Assembly: GCF_000003605.2 (NCBI RefSeq)
Contig: NW_003155237.1
Span: 912,263-971,562, forward strand
DNA length: 59,300 nt
Source: Saccoglossus kowalevskii
Taxonomy: Eukaryota; Hemichordata; Enteropneusta; Harrimaniidae
Direction: 5' to 3'
Below the pieces are notes generated by a model that ran no database searches, was not told the DNA's origin, and worked only from the letters and a program-made list of their open reading frames with translations. The position numbers were made by a program, and so were the translations under genes. Shown piece by piece: positions 50,146-59,300 of the stretch; positions within the stretch are counted from its first letter, which is position 1, and the number at the start of each line of letters is the position of its first letter.

Positions 50146-52880
50146 CTGACACACCGGAGGAGGGGTTACTTCAGGAAAACTTTTGCTTGTCAAAACTACA
50201 GAGAATGAATGAAACACTGTTCTCATAAGTACACCATAAAATACAAAATGGCCACTAATTGACTATATTTTGTAAAATCACAAAAAAAGATGTGCACCTG
50301 TAAAACTTTCAATGACTCAAATAACAACAAAATTAATATTCTATCTATCTACAACAGAAGAGAAAAGTTTTTTCAAGAGAAATGTGCATAGAACCCATTA
50401 ACAAAACAAGCAACTTTGTGGTTGTAATAGCTCCACCGTCTTTTTAGAGTGTCCTCTTCAAAACAAGTTGATAATGTTTTGTACAATGAGATATTAGCTA
50501 CTTACATGGTTATTGTTACTATGGTAATTCACATGGTTGTTGCCATGGCAATTATAATTGTTATCTGGTTAACAATTATAAGTTCCATCCAAAGTACATG
50601 CATACTATGTATTAAAGTAATTGTAAGCTTGTAGTTTTTGAAAAATTGAAAATAGCATAAAAATAGAGAATTGAAGATATCATCACTAAAAAAAAAAAAA
50701 ACCTGACAGCGGGCGACCCAAGGTACCATCAAAATAATTGGACTGGTAGAACAAGAACAAGTTGAAAATGTAATTGTTGATGGATGGACAAACGAATGAC
50801 ATCAGACGATCACATATATGAACAGCTCTACGTTGTCGTCTTCAATGATAACAGAACTAAAACGGCCGTCAGTTGGCCAGCCATAATTGTTGGAATCATA
50901 AAAAAAAAAATTATGTACACCTGCAACCCAGGTACAGTTTTAAAAATTGAACCCACAGTGATAAATGATTTACAATTTTCAAGAAGGTCACTTTTATTTT
51001 CTTGGGTATAACAATAATTAACTTAATTAATAACTTTGCTGAGTTCTGAAGCAGGTGACCCTTTTTTACATGTTCTATAAGAATTAAAAATACAAAGTAG
51101 CGAACTGTATAAGCCAGGTCAACCTTTTTATCAGGATCACCACTTAACGAACGAACATGAGCATGCAGATTAGCTTGAAATTGGGATGGCCAAAAGTAAC
51201 GGTAATTAACCGAAAAGCAGGCTTTAATACAACCCTACCAAGACTACCTACCAAACCCCCCCCCCCCACATAAGAATGAGTAGATTATGATAACGAATCG
51301 GAATAACAACACAACTAGAAGCAGAATTTAGACAAGAATTTAGACAAGAAACGTGGCGCTAATCTCATGCGATACCCTCAGATACACACACATGCTGACC
51401 ATTCAACCATCCATCTACCCAAGCAGGCAGACATGTATGGCCATCATGTGATACATCAGTGTCAACCAAGTATGTTTCTTTAGAATATATATAAAAAATA
51501 AAAAGCTACACCAGCTGGTAATTCAAGTCATCTAATCTGTTAGCTACCAGCAGAAGAGTTTATCAGTTGTGCTAAAACTGTCCTTGAACCTCTTTAATTC
51601 CGATGGCGTTTTTAGCATCATAAATATCTTAGGAATACAGGAGGGTGGGTGTGACATGGATAACAACCTGATCAGACTTATTATTGGTGGGCAGTGCACA
51701 GTTTGACTGGGACACCGAGTTCGTTATCTTATTTAAATATTCACATGGAGCGTTCAATCAAAACCAGCAGTACGTGAGTGTATAGACAGGGTAGGTAAGC
51801 ACTAAAGTTGATAAGCATATATGGACTGATGTATGGGCCAGTGAAAACATGCGAAATAGAGCACACAACAAAGTTTCTATCAAAAAAAAAAAAAATATGA
51901 ACAGGAAACACAAGTAAAAATAAATATGGCAAAAACCGAGGATGAGATGTTATTAAATTTAAATGTGCTCTATGTATAATGGTACCATGGCACGTTTTAA
52001 CTGATAAAAGTGATAATAACCGGTCGTGAAAATCTCCTAAAATATGCAAACAATGGCAAACAGTTGGCGACATATTCATAACCAAAATGAAAAAAATGCC
52101 AGATTGACACATTATTGAAGCAACACCAAGCGTGGCTAAAATGCACCCCACAGACAATAAACAAGCAAAACAATGAAAACAATGATAGAACTGAACAACA
52201 ACAAATTCCCTCATATCTGAGCTCTGACCTGTAAAAATAAGCCTCCCACATCAATCATACACACAAGCCGGCCTGCGGCATGTGCTGGCATTTTTATATC
52301 TTTACCTTTTATTTATGGCTATCCTTATTTACAAAATCCCTCCCTTTTTTTTATTATTGTTGCAACTGATACAGTTATTTATACAAAGCCAGCTTAAAAA
52401 ACTGACACCGTTCCATCAAAAGGGATGCCTGGTCTTTGTGCACTTTATGTGTTTCACAGGCAGAGGGTCCATCTGCCATCCTGACTAAAATATTAATGCC
52501 GTAGGACGTACAGGAAATACCACTGTTGCATTAAAACTTGTTATCAGTGGCAGCATTGCAGTCTGGTGTAGAAACGTCAGGTGAAAAATGACTAACACAC
52601 ACACACAAACAGGCAAGCAAATTATTAAACTCCCATACTTCATTTTTAACTGCGAAGGAAATTTGCAACATCCACCACCATATTGCTTCTGTTGCATTGT
52701 CACAAGTGTAACGTTTGCAATCAAAAAAATGAATAGAACTGACGAGAAATTTCGCCTGCATCTTTCACTCACGCAAACGCACACACATGCTATTTCCGTA
52801 TATTGAATACGTTGGCAACGGAAGGGACAAGTTTGAATTGTCTTTGTATTAACACAACTTTAAAGCAACAGTCTCACACT
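50146..52880. other. Intron sequence with dispersed repeat copies
   Basis: AT-rich and CpG-poor. A fragment near 50,665-50,730 (AGAGAATTGAAGATATCATC, then a CGACCCAAGGTAC block) belongs to the same family as the internal repeats of the element at 54,211-54,711. A 16-mer GGCCGTCAGTTGGCCA at 50,864-50,879 marks a copy of the hairpin family seen at 55.8 kb. Other items: poly-C at 51,257-51,267 and a short CA repeat at 52,593. A 157-codon hydrophobic open frame on the minus strand (51,741-52,214) is judged chance. Confidence 0.4.
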
Positions 52881-52899
52881 GAATATATGTTTATCAATT

Positions 52900-53540
52900 A
52901 TTAAACTAAACATTCAATGAAGCAGACTGCGACGGTTAAGACGAAAAGACAAGGCTAAGACGAAAAACATGTGACAGTAAGATTATGCTCGTCTACGACA
53001 CGCCCGGGAACTACACGTTCAACTTGAAGTATCCAACTTCCCATGATTAGTATCAGCAATAATTTCTAGTATTGCTTGGATAATTGCGTATTATTAGTTG
53101 ATATCAGACATATCCCTGTACAGGATTTTTTTAACAATGTCTCAAATTTCAGAATAAGTTGGGATCAATAAGAATTGAATATCCATCTTTTGAAAAAATT
53201 AGCTAAACAGTTTACCACCACGATTGTGTTGAATTGGCGAGTTATCAATGAAGACAACCGGACGTTTCCGGTCATGCTGGCTGGTTCGAATTTATCCACT
53301 TTTACAGTGATGAATATTGCGTTCGAGTTGAGTTACTAGTAATTACAAGCCTGATTTACATTTTTCTTGTGGTGTTTTTGTCAATGTATTAAATATAAGT
53401 GCGTTGGGAAACATCATAATTATATTACGTGAGTGAAAGACGCTGGTAAGACTGTGTCACAACGCGTTCTATTTATTTCCAACGCGCGTGGTCGGCGCCT
53501 ATGATTGCGTTTATTTTGTATTTTTATTTTCAAAATGTAT
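52900..53540. other. CpG-retaining patch inside CpG-poor sequence
   Basis: CpG is clearly more frequent here than on either side, with blocks such as GACTGCGACGG, a repeated AAGACGAAAA, ACACGCCCGGG, CCGGACGTTTCCGG and CAACGCGCGTGGTCGGCGCC. In invertebrate genomes with gene-body methylation, promoters and young insertions keep CpG. It may therefore be a promoter, for example the 5' end of the minus-strand gene, or a recent insertion. No start exon was recognised. Confidence 0.3.
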
Positions 53541-54210
53541 CACTGCCTGCGTTTTTTTTGTTATGTCTCGCAACTGAACGTCCAAGCTGACCTTGTTTTG
53601 GCTGTAACAAAAAATTTTTTTTTATTGATATACTCACTAATAAATAATGGAAGGGCTTCAAAATAGAATGCATGCACTTTTCCTACACTCATAAAAATAT
53701 ATAACTGTCAAATTTTGTAGGGTGAATTGCTGTAGAGTGCCAGTGATTTTCACAAAATTTTGTTTTTACGAATACCTCTGATGCAGTTGTCTATGAGATA
53801 ATGCACAATTTGTGACATGCAAGCATTAACCAAAGTTGAGTTCATATATGGAGTCATTTTCGCAAAATATTTTGTGGTATACTTTACTACAGTGATGGTT
53901 TTTATTGGTATCACTTGTATACCAACTTTCTTTTAAATGTAATTAACATTGAAATAACTTATTTATAATAAATATAATAAAGCATCAAAAGCATCAAAAA
54001 ATATGTAAAAATGTGACACTACCGTACATCCAAAACATTTCACTTGCAAATGGGCCCTAGAACTATAGCATCAAATCCACACCCATATTTCGGCATTGGG
54101 GGTGGGGGGTGGGGGGGTGTATTCATGTAATTTCTTGTTAGTGACAACACTGATATATGTAATATCATCTCAGGTGACGTAATTAAAAACAAGCAGCCTG
54201 TCGGCTGAGA

Positions 54211-54711
54211 TAGCTCCGCTGTTAGCAATGCACATTTCAATTAAAGAACTGAAGATATCATTAGAAAACGAACAATATGTATAGTATCAAAGCAACAGGA
54301 CTCACTGTTTTCAACAAGAATTCAAAAATATCACTTTTCACCAAAAATAATCATCAAAATTAGATAATTGAAGATATCACTACGAAATTAACAAATCTGA
54401 AAGAGGTCCACATGTAGTACCTATATATGTAATATAAAAGCAATCAGACTTGCGGTTTTTAACAAGAAGTCGAAAATATCACTTTTTACCAAAATTGACA
54501 AAAATATTCACCAAAATTAGAGAATTGAAGATATCATCATGAAATGAACAAATCTGAGAGAGGTCTACCCAAGGTACATATACACCAAGTATCAAAGCAT
54601 TCAGGCTTGTAGTTTTCAAGAAGAAGTCGAAAAAGTAAAACATTGACACGGACGATGACGTAAAATCACTCATATGATTAGCTCCGCTCGACAAAGTCGA
54701 CAGCGGAGCTA
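54211..54711. mobile_element. Non-autonomous element with 12-bp inverted termini
   Basis: TAGCTCCGCTGT at 54,211-54,222 is exactly inverted as ACAGCGGAGCTA at 54,700-54,711. The right end is itself a long near-palindrome, TAGCTCCGCTCGAC, AAA, then GTCGACAGCGGAGCTA. The interior has about three diverged copies of a unit of 120-150 bp with TTGAAGATATCA, ACAAATCTGAGAGAGGTC, ATCAAAGCA..CAGGCTTG and AAGAAGTCGAAAA blocks. No transposase is encoded. No clear target duplication was seen, so the class is open: a MITE or a Helitron-like end are both possible. Confidence 0.55.
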
Positions 54712-55179
54712 AAAAAACAGATGCTGATTACTGTATACATGATTATGTTTTGAGGATTGACAACACTTCCAGGTTTATGGGCAGATGGAAATAATTTTTT
54801 AAGCTTTTGTTTTGTCGATTTCAGTTGCCAGCAGGATTTACCCCTACTGTTTGTTACTCTCATTCGGGACCTACACTTTAAACATAATAAAAAACCATAG
54901 CACGCACTTAATTAAAATTAAAAACAAGCTCCCACCCGATAACGACAATGTATATTCCGGCAATTGAAATGCTGTTACCGGTATATGACAATTATAAGTT
55001 TAATAATTATTGAGAATTTCCTGTTGCTATAGCTACTTAACATTCATCATCATCCAAGACTCTTCTCTCGGTGAAATTTGAAGAGTACCAACTCAAAACA
55101 ATATGTGTCTAATGGTTTGACCTTATCGTCACTGAACAATAACAGTGCATTCTACCGACATAATTGATGATGTGATTAT

Positions 55180-56275
55180 GAAGCGAACAAGCCATGACAT
55201 GACGCACATGACGTCCCCATGTGTTTTCATTGCAAGATTATCACAATGTATGTGCACAAGCGTCCCATAAAATGTACACATATGATGTACGAATAAAAAC
55301 TGTCCATGTGAGAACTCTGGAAATTAAAATCTGACTGACAAAATATAGAGAATGCATGATTTTTGTGAGCTTTCACAACAAAACATGGCCATTTTGATTT
55401 AAACGTGCTCCACGATGCACGTCCAATGTATAAACACAATCAGTTAAAAGGTATGTCAAATATATGACTCTGTGACAGCACAATGAAAAAACAAAATGGC
55501 CACTCAACAAAACAAGAGCCAAGTATATTCGACCAAGCTAAAATACAAATTAGGGATACACACGACAAAACAAATTCAAAAGATATAGGAGGAATAAATA
55601 TTGAATATGGAATTAAATTTCTTCCCCACCGGGGAAACAATAAGAAATAAATAGTTTACAATTGGTTACACTTTATCCTATGATATAACGGCTAGCGATG
55701 CCCGTCATTCGGTCATCGTTTATAGTCTGATGGACAAATGATTAAATGTGCATATATGTGACAAAGTGCATGATGTATATATAAAGTTTGAACACGATCA
55801 GTCTCGGAGATACAGCTCTGGAACAGTGTTCATTCAAACAAAATGGCCGTCAGTTGGCCATTTTTATCTAACCTTGTGTTATGAAATAAAAGAATTGATT
55901 TTTGCAGCACAAATCACAACACAAGCCCATTTCCTGGATTTTCAAGATGGAAATTATTGGACATTTCACATATCTATATAGATGAACAGTGTGTTCAGTT
56001 TTAATTTTGAGAAAGCATGTAAGGTTTTCATTGTTTCACTATTTTTTAAACTATTTGACCAGTTGGTAATCAATCAATCAGTCAGTCAATCGATTGATCA
56101 ATCAAACAGTAAATCAATAATCTATCAATCATTCACAAAAGTGTTATTTCATAAATTTCACTCTGAGGCAACTCACGTTCATCTCTGTGGCACTATGACA
56201 ATTCTAAATGCAAGCAATATTTAACCACATAACAATTCATACAAACAAAACGGCCTGCACATTTGGAACCCCATT
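55180..56275. repeat. Dispersed repeat family with AAAATGGCC hairpin
   Basis: Diverged units in both orientations share GATACAGCTCTGGAACAG, AAAATGGCC and AGTTTGAACA blocks. The clearest unit (55,740-55,880) contains AAAATGGCC-GTCAGTT-GGCCATTTTT at 55,840-55,865, which folds into a 9-bp hairpin. Copies near 55,380 and 55,490 read in the opposite direction or are degraded. A run of CAAT/CAGT repeats lies at 56,068-56,105. No coding capacity is seen. Confidence 0.55.
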
Positions 56276-57841
56276 TACATTAGGATTTTATTTTTGATCT
56301 GATTTTTATAACATAATTATGCTTTCATCAAAACACACTAAACAAGCTGACACCACATAAAAAACTGAAAAGGACAGACATTTTGCCATGCCCTCTAACA
56401 TTTCAATCAATTATGTTTTCTTTATCTGAATTTAAAAAAAAAAAGTCACTCACTGAAAATACTCTAATCTTCCGTGCCCCCCGGGGTTTACTTCGTCAAA
56501 GAAAATCAGTAAAATTTTGGATTTTTTTTGTTTGTTTGTTGGGAAACAAGTATCGTGTGGGAGAAAAATCTATTGCAAAAGTACAGAGTTGAAAAATCAT
56601 ACAATACACTGAAAAAAGAGCCTTTAGGAGGTAAGAACCCAACCATGTGGGAAGAAAAGAAAGGACTAATTTGTGATTAGATCCTAGGGCTCACTTTTTG
56701 AAAAACTGTCATAAAATAGAAAGCAAAAACTCCAACCAATGTAGTAAAAGCCACAAGGAAGTCAGATAGGAAGCCAGTTTTCATTTGCCATGCTTCGTGT
56801 CAGAAGTGATCTGGTGGGCCTTTTTTTTTTTTTTTCCATTTTTTAATAAACGTGAAAATACCATTGCACGCACACACAGACCCCCCCGAAGGCAGAAAGA
56901 TGAAGCGAAACAAAGCAAACCGCAGGAAGGCACAGCCAATTAGTGGCAAAGTGAAATGATCACAAAATGGAGGTACCTTTTTTTCATTTACCTTGTGACT
57001 TGGTGCTTTTCATTCGTTAGGTTTAGTGCTTATCCTAATATGTGCCGTCTATTTGTGCTACAGACGGCATTTAACTGAACAAAATGAACAAAAATGAAAA
57101 ACTAGTATCCACTGTAGAGACACACAGACAGATATTAAAAACAAATTAATTAAGAACGTCTGTTTGACGTTGACATTTCAACAATTTTGAAAAGTCAAGA
57201 AAAGATTTCAGCGAAGACGCATGTGTTTACAGCTATCGGTTCACGCAGGCTATAAACGGCACTACATGTCTGAATCGAACTCATAAATACCACCAGATAA
57301 TCCAAGATAAAATATCAAAAAGCTTTTAATAATGTCAACAATTATGTGATGATGGAGAGACTCTCCAAAACATACAAAGATGTGATAAACTAACATAATT
57401 TCATATAAAGTATTGTCATCAAGAGTCATTTAAAAAAAAAAAATGTGCAGTTTTAAACAGCATACAGACAACATTGAAATGAACACCCAGCCATCCACAA
57501 AGATGAATATTATAATACAAATTAAATTGAAAAACACCAGTGAGATCATAAAAGAATATGTAGTTGTGATAAAAAGGATAACATTTACAACAACTCTGCA
57601 CATTTTCCGCTTGATAAAAAAGGAGAGTATGTGACACGACCCATTCCGACGTCAACAAAACATGAAGCATCGTATTTCACACAGCATTAAAGGATTTATC
57701 CTTGCCAATCAAAAGTTATTTGACTCATTCTGTACATAAACTAGTGGTAATTAAACTGGCATTACTAGCAGATCACGAGTCATTTAATCTGCAATCAATG
57801 TGGGTCTTTCCCACTGTGTAAGAGGTTACACAGCTGTTAAC
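56276..57841. other. Intron or intergenic sequence, no exon seen
   Basis: AT-rich with poly-T (56,821-56,835) and other homopolymers. Nothing coding was supported. If the exon at 57,842-57,878 is the end of a separate gene, this stretch would hold its 3' UTR; an ATTAAA lies about 55 bp downstream of the possible stop. Confidence 0.35.
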
Positions 57842-57878
57842 CTTTGGCCTGAAGCAGATTTCCCTCGTCCTCATCCTC
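57842..57878 (-). CDS. Candidate 37-nt acidic exon or terminal exon
   Basis: On the minus strand the acceptor ATTTTGGTTTGGCAG precedes EDEDEGNLLQAK. There are two readings. As an internal microexon the donor is AAAG|GTTAAC, and its phase fits the candidate at 50,082-50,145. As a terminal exon, the same bases read Gly then TAA, ending a protein in EDEDEGNLLQAKG. The DEGNLL core fits the acidic di-leucine pattern used for endosomal or lysosomal sorting, which suits a tail following the hydrophobic exon at 58,935-59,033. Which gene it belongs to is unresolved. Confidence 0.38.
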
Positions 57879-58084
57879 CTGCCAAACCAAAATTATCCAA
57901 ATGATTAAGAAATTTGGCTCAAGAAAAACACAGAACAGATATTTTACAACATAAATATATAACATATATTTAATATTCTAATAACAGCCACATCCTGCTT
58001 TTCAATGGGTCATAATTTGCCAAAATTTTATATTACAAATAATTGTATTATATAGTCCTGTGAGCTCATGAACAGTCAGGGAAT

Positions 58085-58560
58085 GTCTGAGATACTGCAT
58101 TCACTAAAACAAAATGGCCACCACTTGGCCATTTTGAATCCAATCTGATAAATTGATGTGCATCGGGGTCCTGTATAGTTCAATGTTTGTATTAAGTTTG
58201 AATGAAACCTCCATACATTACTGAAATCGAGTTCTGGAATGGCATATATGTTTGATTTGGATGAATTTTTAACATTAAAATGGCCGCGATTCAGTCATCT
58301 CAAATTGAATTCTTCAATGAATACATGTGCATTTGTGTGCCATGATGTATGATGTATATGTACTGGTCAAAGCATGTCAAAGATATGGCTCTGGAACAGC
58401 AGTACGCCATTTTGAATATAATTTGAAAAACAAATTATGTGCATCAAGGTCCTATAATGTCCAATGTATGTTTCAAGTTTGAACAAAATCTGTCCAGACA
58501 TGACCGAGATACAGTTCCGAATTGCTTATGATGAATTTTTAGCACAAAAATGGCTGAAAT
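58085..58560 (+). repeat. Tandem copies of the AAAATGGCC repeat family
   Basis: About three diverged units of roughly 170 bp follow one another. Shared blocks are AAAATGGCC, ATTTTGAAT, TGATGTGCATC, GGTCCT, CAATGTATGTTTCAAGTTTG and GAGATACAGTTC. The first unit contains the hairpin AAAATGGCC-ACCACTT-GGCCATTTT at 58,111-58,135. It is the same family as the copies at 55-56 kb and 50.86 kb. Confidence 0.6.
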
Positions 58561-58934
58561 TATGAAGCAAATGAAAAAAGGTCAAAACATAAGTTTCCAT
58601 TTCTCAGGGACTAAAGGTGTGTGGCATTTTGTTAGGACATGGTATACTCCAAGGTCAAAGGAACGAGTAGGATCATTTTGGGAAATATCAGACGATAGCC
58701 ATTCATAATGTCTTTGCAAAAAAAAGCAGTGACGAGAACCACCTGTTGAATCACTCTTCATAGAGAAATACACATGTATATGGAGAACCAGTTACATGGA
58801 GAAGACGAATGATTAAAGAGTGGGAAGAGAGAATATGAAGGAAGGTGAAAAGACGGCGAGGAAATCAGAGCGGTGTTCAAATGATTTACCATTTGATAGG
58901 CTTAAAACTAAAAAGTTCCAGTACAATTTCTAAC

Positions 58935-59033
58935 AGCTGTTGTGGGTATCATATTCTCGATTCTGGCGCCACACCCTAAGATAACTGCAAGCAAAAACAC
59001 AGCAAGTAGTGCTCCAGCAAAGCCTAGGATGCA
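58935..59033 (-). CDS. Candidate transmembrane-segment exon
   Basis: After an acceptor-like TAACTGTACAG on the minus strand, 33 codons are open: a strongly hydrophobic segment CILGFAGALLAVFLLAVILG, then CGARIENMIPTTA. A donor-like AGCT|GTTAGA would leave in phase 0, matching the acidic exon at 57,842-57,878; otherwise the frame runs ten codons further to a stop. The layout would be a membrane helix followed by a short acidic cytoplasmic tail. The splice signals are mediocre and no family is recognised, so this is tentative. Confidence 0.33.
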
Positions 59034-59108
59034 CTGTACAGTTATTTTATTACAAGCATTCAATAAGGCGGTTTGTGTTGTAAGGAAAATTGTTCACAGA
59101 AATTACAA

Positions 59109-59300
59109 TCTGACTATGCATTCTCAGACATTACAGTACATTGGGATCTAGGATTTACAATCTGACTATGTATTCTCAGACATTACAGTACATTGGGATC
59201 TAGGATTTACAATCTGACTATGCATTCTCAGACATTACAGTACATTGGGATCTAGGATTTACAATCTGACTATGCATTCTCAGACATTACAGTACATTGG
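59109..59300. repeat. 52-bp tandem repeat, runs off the window
   Basis: The unit starts TCTGACTATGCATTCTCAGA and ends GGATCTAGGATTTACAA. Starts at 59,109, 59,161, 59,213 and 59,265 give an exact 52-bp period. Three full units and part of a fourth are visible, almost identical (one C/T change in the second unit). The high identity points to recent expansion. It continues past the right edge. Confidence 0.95.

Noticed and set aside
51741-52214. 157-codon hydrophobic, Cys/Phe-rich minus-strand frame resembling a multi-pass membrane protein
   Set aside because: T-rich sequence naturally yields Phe, Leu, Ile and Cys. No flanking splice site or phase fits the minus-strand gene, and two overlapping frames look equally hydrophobic.

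Overview
The window looks like genomic DNA from a marine, non-vertebrate bilaterian animal; I cannot name the phylum. It is AT-rich and gene-poor, with long intergenic spacers, degenerate invertebrate-type repeats, spliced genes with GT-AG introns, and one recognisable gene: an intronless INSM1-family zinc-finger transcription factor. Its many fingers suit a deuterostome or lophotrochozoan better than an insect.

Layout. 1-18.4 kb holds no gene I can support. It contains degenerate repeats (1.69-2.21 kb), a 32-bp minisatellite of about 34 units (6.66-7.77 kb) and a cluster of CRE-like sites (9.1-9.2 kb). 18.44-18.58 kb is a promoter-like block (CACGTG, two inverted CATATG E-boxes, a POU octamer, TATAAAT). 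It leads into a 5' leader with short upstream ORFs, the 466-codon INSM-like gene (19,009-20,409, + strand), and a 3' UTR that may reach about 21.99 kb. 22-38.27 kb is again without a recognisable gene, but holds a CRE/TATA promoter-like block (33.25 kb), a POU/E-box block (33.62 kb), a tRNA-Val-like relic (33.98 kb) and a 163-bp TTAA-type MITE (36.2 kb).

At about 38.27 kb the sequence changes: CpG, common before, almost disappears. The step coincides with the distal polyadenylation signal of a minus-strand gene, whose terminal coding exons I assembled from splice sites and reading phase. The last three exons (40,356-40,546; 40,853-41,005; 42,334-42,458) are well supported. A 26-nt microexon (42,572-42,597) and exons at 46,119-46,183 and 46,807-46,889 continue the frame exactly. 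Weaker, phase-compatible candidates lie at 49.6, 50.1, 57.86 and 59.0 kb, the last coding for a hydrophobic segment. I do not recognise the protein; its C-terminus is Ser/Thr-rich and probably disordered. The 57.9 and 59.0 kb exons could instead be the end of a second gene.

The introns of this gene carry a 37-bp minisatellite (46.97-47.47 kb), a 0.5-kb element with terminal inverted repeats (54.21-54.71 kb), a dispersed family marked by an AAAATGGCC/GGCCATTTT hairpin (50.8, 55-56, 58 kb) and a 52-bp tandem repeat that runs off the right edge. No CRISPR, operon or bacterial feature is present, and I saw no intact transposase or reverse transcriptase.
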